From NCBI RefSeq assembly GCF_910591885.1, contig NC_063278.1:19793989-19857988 (forward strand): a DNA stretch of 64,000 nucleotides, in the 5' to 3' direction. This document shows positions 23,865 through 36,605 of the stretch, one piece after another. The first letter of the stretch is position 1. Every line of letters starts with the position of its first letter. Position numbers and translations under genes: made by a program. Source of the DNA: Bombus terrestris (lineage: Eukaryota; Arthropoda; Insecta; Hymenoptera; Apidae). Below the pieces are notes generated by a model. That model made no database searches. It was not told the DNA's origin and worked only from the letters and a program-made list of their open reading frames with translations.

Positions 23865-24810
23865 TATATCGATAAAAGTAAAAATAAAAAGTTATGGAAA
23901 AAACCATGAAATGCGACAAATATGTGAACCGGTACTCTTTCTCCTACAATTAGTTTGACACAGCATAAGACGAGATATACAGCATCATCATATTGGATTT
24001 TCGCGAACAATCCTATGGCATTTGCATTTGCGAGAAAGACCGATATCACGGCATCTCATCGTGAAAGTTTGAAATCTAAGGTACGCGATATTCATGACGC
24101 GTGTTGCTAGAAGTTATACATGTGTTTAGTACTTCTGTGCGTGATTCTAGAAAGTTTACAATGCGGATGTATCCGTGAAATGAAATGAATTAATTACAAG
24201 AAGGAAAATTACACGCGAAAAAACGAGAAAAAATCGCCATGGAATTCGGTTTTCGATAAATTCAATAGTGCATCGATATCAACTTTACGTCGATAAAGGC
24301 GGACGATGCTTCGAAATGCGAAATACGTAATTACTTGTAGATTTACGTTTTGTTGTACGTTTTATTCCAACTTCTTAACGAAGTTTATGGTCTTCTCCCT
24401 GCATTAATTTTTACTTTTATTGTCGCCAATAAAATACACTGGCAAAATTTGCCAACAAAACAACATAATTAAATCCACGTTGGTACGTTTAATGACGACA
24501 ACGTTCCAATAAAATAGTCGATATTTCGTTTTTCCGTTATGCGGACGTATTTAACAAACTATCTTTTTTTCAACTGAACAAAGTAGGTGATGCTAGTTGC
24601 CCGGTGGACCATCTGCAGGAGTGAAGAGAAGCTAATCGTTAAAGTGGCGAAACAATCGTCAATTACACACAGATGCGGCGGTTGGATCAGTACAGTTCGC
24701 AAAGATATACTCTACGTTTACACGCATTTACACAGGACCATTGTTGCAAATTATTTAAGCCGCCTATACTGGTCATTTATAGAGAGTGGTCTCCTTCGAT
24801 CCTTTTTTTA
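23865..24810. other. no gene seen
   Basis: Nothing recognisable apart from a slightly higher GC stretch at 24580-24720, whose frames carry no known motif. Confidence 0.4.
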
Positions 24811-24819
24811 ACATTGACT

Positions 24820-24909
24820 ATCTCTCTCTCACTCTCTCTCTCTCTCTCTCTCACTCTCACTCTCTCTCACACACACTCTCTCTCTCTCTCTTACTCTCTC
24901 TCTCTTTCT
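24820..24909. repeat. (CT)n microsatellite
   Basis: About 90 bp of CT repeats with scattered CA and A interruptions. Open frames across it (serine/leucine repeats) are an artefact of the dinucleotide repeat. Confidence 0.95.
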
Positions 24910-27060
24910 GTTGGTTCACGCAGTTGGCCAACAAAGCTACGAGACTTGAACTATGGCTGCATGACAGCTTTTATAATGAAACAGGAAAGGTTAACAATTT
25001 TTGCACGGAAGTTATTAAAACGTTTCCAAGTTATTAAAACAAACAACTAGTTTATTTGAAAGCGATGACATTTTAACACCCATTCCACATGGTGACTTTT
25101 ATATATCGTTTCGTTTGCATTATTGATACACTTTAAAGTTGTAACAACATTTTCGATTATGAAAAGGATTCTTGAAGATCCTTCTGAAGTGTTCTTGTTT
25201 AACTGTTATTTTTTATTCTTCTAACTTTTCCAATCACCTTTTGTTTCTTCTCGAAGTAAAAGTTGAAATTAAAGATACAACATTCTCGAAATCCGTATTT
25301 GATATTTAGCAAATTCCACCAATAGATTTATATCGTACGAACTTTCGAGGAGTTTTTAACAATTATACGATCGTCATAAACAGATATTATAACCATAATA
25401 CAAGCGCCGAGTATATTCTTGAGGATTGCTTCGAAGAAAATAAATAAATGGTGTATTATTTTATCAGTCAATATGTTTCACTAGTGACGTTAATCTTTTT
25501 TGTTATGCCGTGTGCATAATTATTGTTCACACGCTGCCACCGTATATTTAAGTTTGACAGATCAACGGATAAGCTGTTAGGTTACGACGATATTTTTATT
25601 CAAAATGATAAGTGTATGCCGTTAAAAGCAATTTATTGTATGTATAAATTCAATGAACGATATCTGAAAATCGAAAATCACGCATCACTTTCGCCCCATC
25701 GACTTTTTATAGAATCAAAATTTATTTCAAATGTACCATGTATGAATAAACGTTAGATATCGCTGAATTCTGCTATATACGAAAAAAATATAAAAAATCT
25801 AGTTTATTTATAACGGAACAAATAAACTACACATATCTATTTGTTAAGTGAATTTACGTATCAATATGTTTTTCTAAAGTATCGTTGCTTTTGATGTGCA
25901 GTTGTGATCATTTTTCTAGAAAATTGTTATAACTATATTAAAAAACAGGCATGCTGAATCGAGAATTATAATAATAAAACTAGAGTATACAAGCGATTTG
26001 TAGGTTTTTACGGTAATTTGTATTTCTGAGACATCGCTAAAAAAGTAGAATCTCGGTAGAGACTTGTTATGCACTGCATTCTGCGAAATTTTGCACTTTC
26101 GAATTTCCTACACTAAAATCCGTAGTCTAATTATAAAATATAATATGTCGCTAGGTACATCGATACACGAAACTTGCTTTGTTCAAATATTTTTTGTCCT
26201 GTATAATTCGAGTTCTGTAATTATTTTCTCTGTTAATTATTTATTCTCTTGTTCTTCTCTTATTAATTGTATTTGCATGCTTAAGCAATGTTTTAAAAAT
26301 AATTAAATGATTAAGTTCAATCTACACGTTGGTGTGACGATCGAACAATTTGGAAAGTTGATGATGTTATGAATTTAGAACGATGGAAAACCGAAACCAA
26401 AGTGTTCGGAGAATGAGTCAGCCATAAATAGTTTAGTTGTGCGTGTTAGCATGCGGCTACACTCGTACATGTTCATGTTACATCATTTTAATTCGGCTGA
26501 AATCAAACGTTTCCTTTTCCGTATAAATATATTCCTAAAGTATTAATTCGTTATTTAGATACATGTAGCTAAAAATCTAATTCCGTAAATAATTATGGTA
26601 TTAGAAGTACCACCAACAAAAATCATGCGAATTTTAATAAATATATCTACGTGGACCTAACTAATTAATATATTAATACTGCAATAAATACAATGGTGTG
26701 CAAATACTTCTTATAGCCGCTATATATATTTTGAAAGTGATTTATCTTCTGTGATTCTATTATTCTTGTCAGTATTTCGTTCAAAAAGAAGTAAGAGGTC
26801 TAAATAACTAGTAGGAAAGTCTACTCAGCAGATAAATGTTAGTTTTACTTTAGCCCTTCTATAACCGGACTTTAATTTGATTTGTTCCATCCGTAAGACT
26901 GAATAGGTATGTACACTCGAATTTTCAGACCACCCATTCTTTCATTGAAATATCTCTTTATCCGACAGTCAATATTTAAAGCGCTTAATTGATTTTGTCA
27001 TTTCAGATCTTCACCAATTAGAGTTTTTATGCTAATTGTTATAACGCCCTCGTCTCTCGC
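24910..27060. other. no gene seen; AT-rich non-coding DNA
   Basis: Short frames at 25523-25756 and 26064-26306 have AT-driven composition and no motif. No repeat ends were recognised. Confidence 0.45.
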
Positions 27061-27066
27061 GATTCA

Positions 27067-27401
27067 TACAGTCGTTTGCAAAAGTATATGTACGCCTGTT
27101 ATAGAACATTTTTCTGCATATTATCCGTATTATAATATAAATTTTCGTCAGAAGATAACGGCCATCTAGGAACCAAATAACCTTTTTTTGTACTCGTCTT
27201 ATACGACTCATCCTGTACAGGTGTACTAAATATCTTCTAATTTTCGTATAGATTTTCAGAATCGTTTAAGATTTTATCAACACAACCGTGATAGTTAGGT
27301 GTCGTTACAGTACCAATGAAATTCCAAAATGTTTCGTATAACGCACGTAATATGTTCATAAAAGACGCCAATAAGTGTACGAATAGTTTCGAGAGCCTAT
27401 A
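27067..27401. mobile_element. Tc1-type MITE, copy 1
   Basis: TA then CAGTCGTTTGCAAAAGTAT at the left, and GTGTACGAATAGTTTCGAGAGC at the right before TATA. The ends are inverted relatives of a CAGTGGCTCACGAAAGTATTC-like terminus also seen at 35491, 36606, 59658 and 62276. The interior segment around 27300-27350 (CAATGAAATTCCAAAATG, then TTTCGTATAACGCACG) is shared with those copies. TA flanks and the CAGT start fit Tc1-like elements. No transposase is present. Confidence 0.65.
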
Positions 27402-28700
27402 TATACCTCCGATCATGCGCCTCATCGATTTCATTAAAATCCTCGCGAAGCACGCTTCATCTATTCTTAGGTGCAAACATTCCTCTCGCACGCTCATCTG
27501 GCTATCAGCTGCGTGCACGTGTACGATACAATGTACATATATTTATACGCGTACGTACACGCACTTTGTCATTAAACAGGAAAGAAATTTAATAATACGA
27601 CAATTTTAATTAGTGGTTATTGCGGATTTAATTCGAGATTCGCTAATTGGGATCAAATTGCTTCATTCGCTTGTGCAGAAGTGCGAACACGTGGAAACGT
27701 TCTATGCATAACACGTTATAACGCACCGATATCTGGCCATCGTGGCTACCACCTTGGTTTTGCCATGCACAATTAATAACAACCGAATTCGCCAGCCCGT
27801 TATTAATGTCGTTTGGTATTCTAATTGTAGTCGAAGTTATCGATTTCCGGATTAATACTAATTACGTATCATGGTATTCAAAAGCGCGGTGTTCTCGTCT
27901 ATTAAATGGCAAGACAAATGATCGTTGATAAAAATCTCGTCCATAGAAATGAAGCACATTAAAATATGAAGCATACGTACGTCTCGCGAAAAACGAATGA
28001 AATGGTTTCGATAAAATGATTGTGACCTCCAAGTTTAGTAAGATTATAGTAAATACAAGAAATAATCAATTAGATGCAACATTTCTCTACCCAAATTCCA
28101 CAATTTTTGATCAAAATTTCCCATTCATTTTTCCTCTTTTCGCATTATTCTGAATCGACGAAACTATTCTCGATGAATGCGTTAAATCGAATTTGTATGA
28201 AACACGCGCTACATACCACGTGTAAAATTCCAGTGTCTTTAATTTGAAAAAGTATAGCAGAGTATACCAACGCCATTCTTTAACTATTGCGACGTGAAAA
28301 ATCCTTCGTTTTTTATTAGCTTGCGTGGATATAATTTTCCAGACGTACAGACTGTTGAACATTTTAAGGTGTTACATTGTGAACTAAAATGTAACAATAG
28401 TGGAAAACAAGAAAATTGTGTTTAATATTTCATCGTTGAGTACTCGCAATCCTTCTCTAATCCTATCCTACAAACCTATCCATTCTGCAATATTTATCGC
28501 TGCAATACAACTCTGCCATTATAAAAAAAGTGAATAAGAATTATTTTGGTGCTTCATAACGAAAATACCGACGTATTTGAAAGAATACATAACTCGTGAT
28601 TCATCGTCAAGAAAACTACGCTTTTAAACAACAAGTAAACTACTCATTATTTTTCACGTCATGTTTTTCTTTAACAACAAACAACTATATATGTTTCTGT
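27402..28700. other. no gene seen
   Basis: No coding frame or repeat boundary could be supported. The 97-codon frame at 27316-27609 starts inside the preceding MITE and is not a credible gene. Confidence 0.45.
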
Positions 28701-28708
28701 AATCTTAC

Positions 28709-28842
28709 GTTATTTTCCTTGTAACGTATGGTAAGAAATAGTTTCGATGTGCAAGCAGCCTCGAGATCATCGTCCGCATATCCTTTTTTCTTATGGAAAG
28801 ATGCAAGACCCGTACTATTTCTATTTCTAACGGGTGGGTTCT
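28709..28842 (-). CDS. candidate internal exon, unknown protein
   Basis: On the minus strand an open frame with the peptide TGLASFHKKKGYADDDLEAA runs into a donor, AAC then GTAAGA (28703-28708). It starts after the acceptor-like AATTTAG (28843-28844). The frame stays open for 44 codons, and its charge pattern looks more protein-like than that of neighbouring frames. No domain is recognised. An alternative acceptor, TTTATTTTAG, lies about 60 bp further upstream, but a TAA follows it in this frame. The call rests on splice context and composition only. Confidence 0.2.
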
Positions 28843-28844
28843 CT

Positions 28845-31340
28845 AAATTTAAATTGCCGAATACTGGCAACAATTATCGCCTTCGGGATATCTGGTCTAA
28901 AATAAATATCGATAATGTGCAGGCGATATTATTTAAATGTTCCACACGATATACATATATGTACGTATATTTGTCAACAGCTGACGATTTCTTATCGTGC
29001 TCATTGATATTTTCTGTAATTTTAATTCTATTTAAATACAGACACATCGTTAGACTTTTTATAATATGTTTGTGAAAATTCGATTCACTTTGGTGTTTTT
29101 TTTTTTTTTTTTTGTCTTCCCAAGTAAGCGCATACTCTCGAAAGATTTGAACATTTCCAATATCGCTGATTGCTCGATGCATATTGTATAGTGTTAGTTG
29201 TATAATAATAAGTAAAAATAACGTTGACTGAAAGAAGAAGAAAGATAGGAGACAAAGCCTAAAATTAATTATTTAGTTGACTCGATCTATGATTAGAATG
29301 AGCAATAAATAATTAGAACTTGAAATATAAAAGCACTAGAAAGAAAGATCAAATAACGAAAGCTGTATATATATGTCAGAATAAAGTAGTAAATGCGAAA
29401 AAAAAGGAAAAACGATGGTCTTTGTTCTCACACGGCGATCATTCGAATAAATTCACAGATCATCGAAAGGAATCGATAGCAACGAACATGAATTACAAAA
29501 TTTCTAAATACTAAAGCAAAAGGTCCGATACTGTCTTGCTAATTGGCCATAGATTCGCAAGGATTTTGGCTTATTATCAAGGGAAGCTTTGTATTAACTC
29601 TGTCTCGATGAGATACGAATGAAGAGATAAAGCGCGGCAGTGATACCGATATTCGGCTCAAGATTTCACTTTATACTTCATGAGTGCGTGAGTATACCTG
29701 ACTAATATAACATGCAATAACTACATATTTTCAGTGATTTGTATATACGAGGTGTTTTGATTTTTCCTCATCAAACGCAATAGACATACTGTATGAGCTA
29801 AGATAAGAAAAAATATGATAAAAAATATAGGTTGAAAGAATTTGTTAAAAAATTTTTGCAAATATATGAAATGGCACACGTGTTTTTATTTAACATAATG
29901 CTTGACCGCGGATTAACCTTAACGATGGAGGATATTAACATTCTTCTCGGCGAAATTCTTTGGTCGTTAAATATCACGTAACCGAATTTTTATTCGTGAA
30001 TGGAATTTTAAACTTTCCTCGGCTTATCAGCCAAGGACTAATACGCTTTAGGTATTATTATACGAGAGATTCATGATGCATTCATTAAAAGTTAAGGAAA
30101 ACCAGCAAAAAATTCATAATGTGATAAATTCATAGATATCAATATTCATAAAAACAGGAAGTACTTTAAAATGGAACTAATAACATGGCCAATTTGCTTC
30201 TGTTTTATTGAATGCAAAACTACATCCCTGTTATTTCCTGTTTTTGTTGTGATTTTTTAACGAAGCATTTATTAATTTATGTATATATGACATTTTTATC
30301 TTCCTTTTATTCATGAGACCTACTGTTACAGATAAAACCAGGATTACCCTGTATAGTATACGTTTATTACCCTATTTTTGCAATTATGTGGACAAAGCGA
30401 TCTGTCAATGACATTAATCCTCTCCACTGGGAAATTACACGAGATAGACTTTGATACTCTTTTATGGATTTTTATGAGTAGGCAGGTTTAATGTTTAATC
30501 TACAATTTCTTCTTTTTTTTTTTTACAAAGTGCAGGTCAGCTGCCAGACACGCGCCGTTGGATTTGAAGAATATCGTATTTAAATCATATATGTGGTTTG
30601 AGCTACATTCGTTTCTATAGACCTCGAAGATATTTCATTTAATCCTTAGATGTAAATATGTATATAACTATGCAATATATATATTTACATTTATATAATT
30701 TTATATATATATATAATATTGTCGAACACTATGCAATTTATATAGCTTACGATTCATTAGTATTGATAAATACTTAAGTGCAATAAGATAATTATAGATA
30801 AATAAATTAGTCATTTACATGCCAGTGTAAGTGTATAATTAATGGGGGGGAAAATGAAATCAGTTGCAACAGACAGGTAATTTTCCATGGATAAGGTGGC
30901 ACGATTCACAGTATTTCTCTATGCATATATGCAGTATTGGTAACATGAAACACTACTGAGGTTTGTGAGTATAAATCAAACTATGCGTTCCTATGAGGAA
31001 TGTGCATTTGCGTTTCATGACACGCAAGCATGTAATACATGTATATCGTAGGAAAATTATGACTATATGATTATACGTAGATGTACATGGGGGAGACTCA
31101 ACTTATACGTTGTTATCTGAATATCATGTGTTTCACACATCGTGAACTAAAGATCGTGCGATGAATTTAAAAATTCGTTAATTGTGAAAATAGAAGCTAG
31201 TAAAATATATACGTATATATTTGAACGTATATGAAACACATGTATTCATGTATGTTTAACTATTTTCACTCATAATGATAACATACTCTCGGACTAATTT
31301 CTTACACATACATGCGTATTATGCGCGAATATAATCTAAT
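28845..31340. other. no gene seen; simple-sequence patches
   Basis: Contains a T-run at 29096-29113, an AT-rich TA/AT stretch at about 30649-30722 and a G7 run near 30844-30850. No coding sequence or transposon ends were identified. Confidence 0.5.
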
Positions 31341-31346
31341 GAAATG

Positions 31347-31970
31347 TTAACAACTACCACACCAATCAAATTGACTGGTTTTACAATTTTATTTTAAAAT
31401 TTCTACTTCATGTTATATTTTTTCCGCAATGATGTAATGACTTTCGCAACGATAAATAAAAGAATAATATAATGAATTTTATTTTGTTTTTTATGTATTC
31501 AAACTCAAAATAATTTTATATCAAGGCTACTTATACCAATACCAATTAAAATGACTGGTACTTGTCAAAGTGTGAAAGTGTCCTGCAATCTGTCTATCTA
31601 ACCCCAATTAACCAGTTTCCTCGTTTTGTACAACTTCCCACACGTTTTTAAGTTTTTACTGCGTATCATTCAATATGATGACATCAGTTATTAGGAAAAT
31701 TCCGGATCGATCGCTAGATCGCTAAATGCTAACACCAGAAATACCACACCAGTCAAAATGACTGGTTTTACAATTTTATAAATATGTCAACCCTCGTTTA
31801 GGGATCATGATCCCAGATGGATTAATAATACCAAAAATGTACTACATAACATGGAATTCCTTCTATAAGAGAGTAATAAATCAATAAATATAAAAATATT
31901 CTATTATTACGTATTTTTTAAAGACCAGCCATTTTGACTGGTTTTGGTAGAAATAGCTTCATAGTGTTAA
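31347..31970. mobile_element. TTAA-flanked element(s) with ACCAGTCA palindromes
   Basis: Four copies of an imperfect palindrome of the form ACCAGTCAAAATGACTGGT lie at 31361-31379, 31541-31559, 31748-31766 and 31924-31942. The outermost are close to TTAA sites at 31347-31350 and 31967-31970. The copies at 31361 and 31748 also share TTTTACAATTTTAT downstream and a CACACC lead-in. A right end reading TTAACAC on the opposite strand resembles CTAACAC at 31729. This suggests one piggyBac-like MITE of 620 bp, or a 240-bp one (31729-31970) beside an older relative. No coding capacity is seen. Confidence 0.5.
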
Positions 31971-33165
31971 ATATACATTTAAATAAAAATAATTTTACTC
32001 CATTATTAATATTTATTAATTGTAATAGTTCCCTATTATATATACGTGTAACGTATAGTTATTTATTATCAAAAGATGAAATCATTAAATTCTGAAATAT
32101 TAATAATTATTTTAAATTGTCGTAGAATAATATAGAATAAAATAAAAAATAATAACAGCAAAATTTAACACCAACCACTGTGTCATTAAGCATTCGAAAT
32201 TTGTTAGTCTCGGTCTCTAACATCTCTGGCCATATTAACTCGTAGATATTATTATAGAACTTGGCCAGACGTAGCTATATCTTGTATCGCCAAATAGTCA
32301 TAGACGTAATTATTACGAATGAGTATTCTAGATATAATATAAAAAATCTTACGTATACGAGTGTTTTAATATTGTCGAAACTTGAAATTTTAGTCTCCTA
32401 ATTTTAATACGTTTCGGCTCGAAACCTATCTAGAATTAAACACACTTGTGAAATTGATGCCGTTTCAACTTTATGTTGAAGGCAGCATTTAATATTTAGG
32501 CACTAACGCCTAAACAGACCATGTTACCAACGATAATATCAACACCTAATACTCTTATACAGAATATTCATACTATTTAGAGTAGAAACGAACAAATATA
32601 TCTAAAATAGTGTGATTAGCAATTTCTGTAATAATACAAACCAAATTAAACAATGTGATATCATGGATGACGTGCGTTTTTAAAGTATACACTATCGTCG
32701 GCATTGGCAAGCCATAAACGTAAAAATGAGCAGTTACAGAAACGTAATAAACGTAATAAACGTAAAGTAAACAGATAAAGGGGACGAGGAAACGAATAAT
32801 ATTCTTAAAGGTGGAACGAAAAGCGAACAATTTGCAAACAATTGATTGCGTTTGGCTAGTGGAACATTTTTAGAAATTATTCGACTTCTTCTTTCGATAT
32901 AGAAACGAAGCGATTTTTATAAGTAATTTGCCCTTACCAATAAGCAAAGAGATGTTGCAGTTAGCGTTGCCGTCTATTTTAAAAAATGAACGAACAAAAA
33001 TGGACTTGCACTCAAAGCGCCGTTTGCCAGACACACTCGGATGAAAGGGCAGCTCAAAAAGCTAATGACGAGGTAATTCATTTTCCTTAAATTAGCGCTC
33101 GGCCAAGTGTTTGGAACCTTCAAGAGTCAAAGGTCCTATATGCTTGAAGTTGTAAGATGCTTACA
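31971..33165. other. no gene seen; AT-rich non-coding DNA
   Basis: Nothing recognisable beyond a short internal repetition of ACGTAATAA-like units near 32738-32765. Confidence 0.45.
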
Positions 33166-33170
33166 CGTAT

Positions 33171-33224
33171 ATTTTATACACACACATTTATAACCAGATT
33201 TTATACACACGCATTTATAACTAG
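33171..33224. repeat. 27-bp unit, two tandem copies
   Basis: ATTTTATACACAC, a variable base, CATTTATAAC and a terminal AG occur twice in a row (33171-33197 and 33198-33224), with two substitutions between the copies. Confidence 0.85.
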
Positions 33225-33350
33225 AGACATTAAAAAGAAATGGTACAGGTCAACGGCGAATGCTAACGAAGAAAGACTAATTAATAACTCCAAAAGGCAG
33301 ATAAGAGAGTAGAAGGAAAATATACAGGGTATTCCAGCAACTAGAAGATA

Positions 33351-33564
33351 TTAGGTTGTCCGAAATGTTTCTTTCGTTTTAAAAGGAAATAATAGACGCA
33401 CAATGTTTTCTGTTTTATATTAATTTATTGAATTATGCACGAACATAATAATAGAAATATGACGAAATGGATCATACCTAATTCAATAAAATAATATAAA
33501 ACAGAAATTGTTGTTCATCTATTATCACCTCATGAAACGAAAGAAACTTTTCGGACAACCTAAT
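33351..33564. mobile_element. fold-back mariner-type element
   Basis: Left end TTAGGTTGTCCGAAATGT, right end AACTTTTCGGACAACCTAA, both flanked by TA. Unlike 8199 and 23651, the two halves are inverted copies of the same mariner end: arms of about 85 bp (33351-33436 and 33478-33564) around a loop of about 40 bp. The length, 214 bp, equals that of the copy at 23651. Such a palindrome arises when one end replaces the other, and its transcript would fold into a long hairpin. Confidence 0.85.
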
Positions 33565-33584
33565 AGAATCGTCAATAGAATAAT

Positions 33585-34075
33585 TCTACATGGAAACAAA
33601 ATTTCTTCGTGCGACGCTTCATTTTCGAGAAGAACGAGTTGCAAAATTTGTCAAGCATACTTGAACTTGATTGATTATCAGACCAGGTATGAGAAAGCAA
33701 TCAGCAACAGTTTGTCCTACATGCAGAAGATAGGCGAAGAATTTGCGGTAGAATTTTTCTGTTTCCAGCTTCGTCCCCCCCCCCTCCAAAAAAAGAGAAA
33801 TATAGTTCAAACATGTTCGATGAAAAAAGTGTATAAACTTTCAAATTTATTTTTCTCGAAAACAAAGCTTGCCACGAAGAAACTGTTATTCTACCTTTCT
33901 CGCTTATTTTTATGCGTAAAATAACATCCTGCCGATTATTCCCCCATCTTCGATCTGGAATTAGCCAAACTCCGGTATATTCGACAAATTTGCAAACTCG
34001 AGTTTCTCGAAAACGAAGCGTCCTGCGAACAAATTTTACCCTATATTTCCCAGCTATTCGTTCCTGTCGCCGATC
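33585..34075. repeat. dispersed repeat, CTCGAAAACGAAG type, two segments
   Basis: Two successive segments carry the TTTCTCGAAAACAAAGCTTG / TTTCTCGAAAACGAAGCGTC landmark (near 33850 and 34003), with an inverted relative (TCATTTTCGAGAAGAACGAG) near 33618. The family is shared with 15115-15365 and 63000-63230. A run of ten C lies at 33775-33784. A 138-codon frame across 33508-33924 spans the mariner end and this repeat and is not a gene. Confidence 0.55.
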
Positions 34076-35270
34076 GTGTCGCAGTTGCTAGGACATCCTG
34101 TATAGGATTAGAATTAATAAGTTGCACAAACTCTGAGAGAATGGCTGAACAATTAAATAAGTGAGACAGAGAATACGCAGCAATGCAACTTGGTTTGTAG
34201 TTAAGTAACAAGAAGCGAGGAAGAGGGATAAAGGAAACGGAAGGTGAGCATGAGAATGAGGAGGTAAGATCGATTCGAGCGTATCTTATACATAGGCAAC
34301 GCAGCGTTTCGCGTCTGGTTGTGATCCGCCAACCGGAAACGACGCAATTTACATGAGGAATCGGGGCAAGGCGTCTGAAGTAGCTAAGCCACAAACGCGT
34401 ACGTAATTCCTCTCGCATCGCCTGTACTGTACGATCATATCGATGGATCGACGCATGTTACACTAACCTACATATTTCTTGTTTGTAAATCTATCATAAG
34501 ATCAGTTACTATAGCACTATTGACGGTATTTATACAAATCTGAAACATTCATTCGTTTTTGTTCGATTTCCTTCCTGTACGAATCGAATCTAAACGATGA
34601 AATTTGTTTTTCGTTCGCTACCTTCTGTTAAACTCGCTGTCAATACAATTACAATTAGTCCGGCGTAGTGTCGCACAAGCTTATAAACAGTTAAACGTGC
34701 GATACACGATAAAGGAATCCGTTTTATAAAGCACAACGAAATGAACAAAATGATAAAGGACAGGATTACATTTTCATTAAACGATGGAATTTCTATGAAA
34801 TATTCTAGTAAAAAAAAAAAAAGGAAATAGCTTTGACATAGATGCGAAGATAGTTCACGTACTACTAACGAGAAAAATATGATTATATCGGTAAATCGAT
34901 ATAGAACGCCGATATACATATATTTCGTTCGTTTCGTCGTATCAATGTCAATATCCCCTTCTACTCTTCATCGAACTCTAAAATACAAAACACAATTAGT
35001 GGAATTATTAGAATACAGTGTGAAATGAATTTCAACTTTAAGATCTTCTATTTACGTATCCCAGACGACAACGACGATTGCGAGTAACGAATGTTCTTAA
35101 AGTGAACCAAAATTCCTTTACGAATTATGTCAATTATTTGTTATGTATGCATTTAATGAACGTTGTTTCTCTTGACACAGTTTATAATTGACGAGTCATA
35201 TTCACTAGAGGTCCGTGACATTAAATATATGCGGGAAAAGAATATTTTATAAGTAGTTTCGGTATATGAG
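34076..35270. other. no gene seen
   Basis: A 125-codon minus frame (34041-34418) lies in a stretch of higher GC and overlaps the preceding repeat. It shows no motif and no clear splice sites. The rest is AT-rich. Confidence 0.4.
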
Positions 35271-35278
35271 GTGTGACC

Positions 35279-35470
35279 GAAAGTTATGCGTGAAACTTAA
35301 TTTTCGAGAAAATCGAGTTTGCCACATAGATGTACAGGGTGCTATAAGAGTAAGTGTCACAACTACCACAACGACATTCTACGCCTTTCGCTTCGGCGAG
35401 GTTGATGCAAGAAAGCTGCAGCAAAACTGACCTTGACCTTGAAGTTTAAGATCATATCTTTTACTAAGAA
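35279..35470. repeat. dispersed repeat fragments (TCGAGAAAATCGAG; TACAGGGTG)
   Basis: 35300-35325 carries TTTTCGAGAAAATCGAGTTTG, the inverse landmark of the CTCGAAAACGA family. TACAGGGTG at about 35332 starts a block that includes ACCTTGACCTTGAAG, related to the block at 62327-62665, which starts TACAGGGTGTCCCG and has ACCTTGAAATAATTTCATAA. Both block types are common dispersed repeats in Hymenoptera. Boundaries are approximate. Confidence 0.45.
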
Positions 35471-35490
35471 GCTGATTACCTAAAAATACG

Positions 35491-35735
35491 TATAATGGCT
35501 CACGAAAGTATTCGTTTTGTGGATATTTATAGTCAAATCGTGTGTGTTATACGAAATATCTTACAATTTCACTGATACTGTAATTTCACCAAACTATCAT
35601 AGTTATATTGGTACAGTTTTAACGATTCTACAAGGATATGCAGAAATTACATGATATTTAGTACAAATAGATATTTCGCAGAGATCACAAAAGTACTTAA
35701 ACGCCTGTTCAAGTACTCATCCACGATATTAATAA
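35491..35735. mobile_element. Tc1-type MITE, copy 2
   Basis: The left end GGCTCACGAAAGTATTCG and the interior TTATACGAAATATCTTACAA, then a CTATCATAG stretch, match the reverse complement of the copy at 27067-27401. A right end near 35690-35735 (CAAAAGTACTTAAACGCC) is degenerate. No coding capacity is seen. Confidence 0.5.
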
Positions 35736-36605
35736 TTCTCTGTATTCAATGCGAACGTATTTAATACTTATTATATGCTCAAAATGATTCATACCGTATA
35801 CCAAGCTATTATAAATGAGTTTACAATGAATATCTTGCAACTTCTATATATATATATTGAATCATTCTCAAACCACTTTTAATCATTGCCGTCTATCTTC
35901 GTAGATTCTGTTTCCATAGACTCTACTTTTAACGTTACTGATGTATTTTCGCTGTTACGAATGCGTTGCAAAATTTATAAAGCTGCACCAATCGAAATGA
36001 AAAATGCCAGCGCAGTTGTTAGCATTGATGAGCGTTCTACGATATTTCGAAATATTTCGCGAATTATTTTCGACTTTGACTGAGATTTATTCAGCCTGGT
36101 GCGATAAGATTAAGTTCATTTCTCCAAATAAGTGCTGTTACGAATAACTGCGGAACATACGAATTTCCAGATATAAATCCCACGATGTTTGACTTGATTT
36201 AAGGAACGTCTATTTGTGATAGAATATTTAGAGGGAGCTAGAACTCCAAATCGGAGGACCCAATCAAACATTGCTTAACACAAACATGGAAAGGACCATT
36301 ACTGAATGTGACATCGAATATCACTCAATTTGATATCGATCGGCAGAAGCACACTAATTTCGCTTAACTTTTATAATCTATAAACTGCATTGCGAGATTC
36401 GTATTATAATATCCGTACTGAAATGGGAGATGAATCGAGGTAAAATACTTAATCAATCTCACTCGATCTTGTAGTCGGGATGGATTACAATCAAATTAAT
36501 ATTCCTGAAATTTTTAACATGTGTTATACTCTGTGCGATATATAAATTGAAGATTGATAACTTATTTCAACCCCAGAGTTTCTCGCAAGCCTGTACAAAA
36601 TATTA

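Noticed and set aside
24673..25050. 125-codon frame across the CT microsatellite
   Set aside because: The middle is a serine/leucine repeat forced by (CT)n; the flanks have no motif.
33508..33924. 138-codon plus-strand frame
   Set aside because: It starts inside the right arm of the fold-back mariner and crosses a dispersed repeat with a C10 run, so it is chance.
34041..34418. 125-codon minus-strand frame in GC-richer DNA
   Set aside because: It overlaps a dispersed repeat and shows no domain, initiator context or splice sites.
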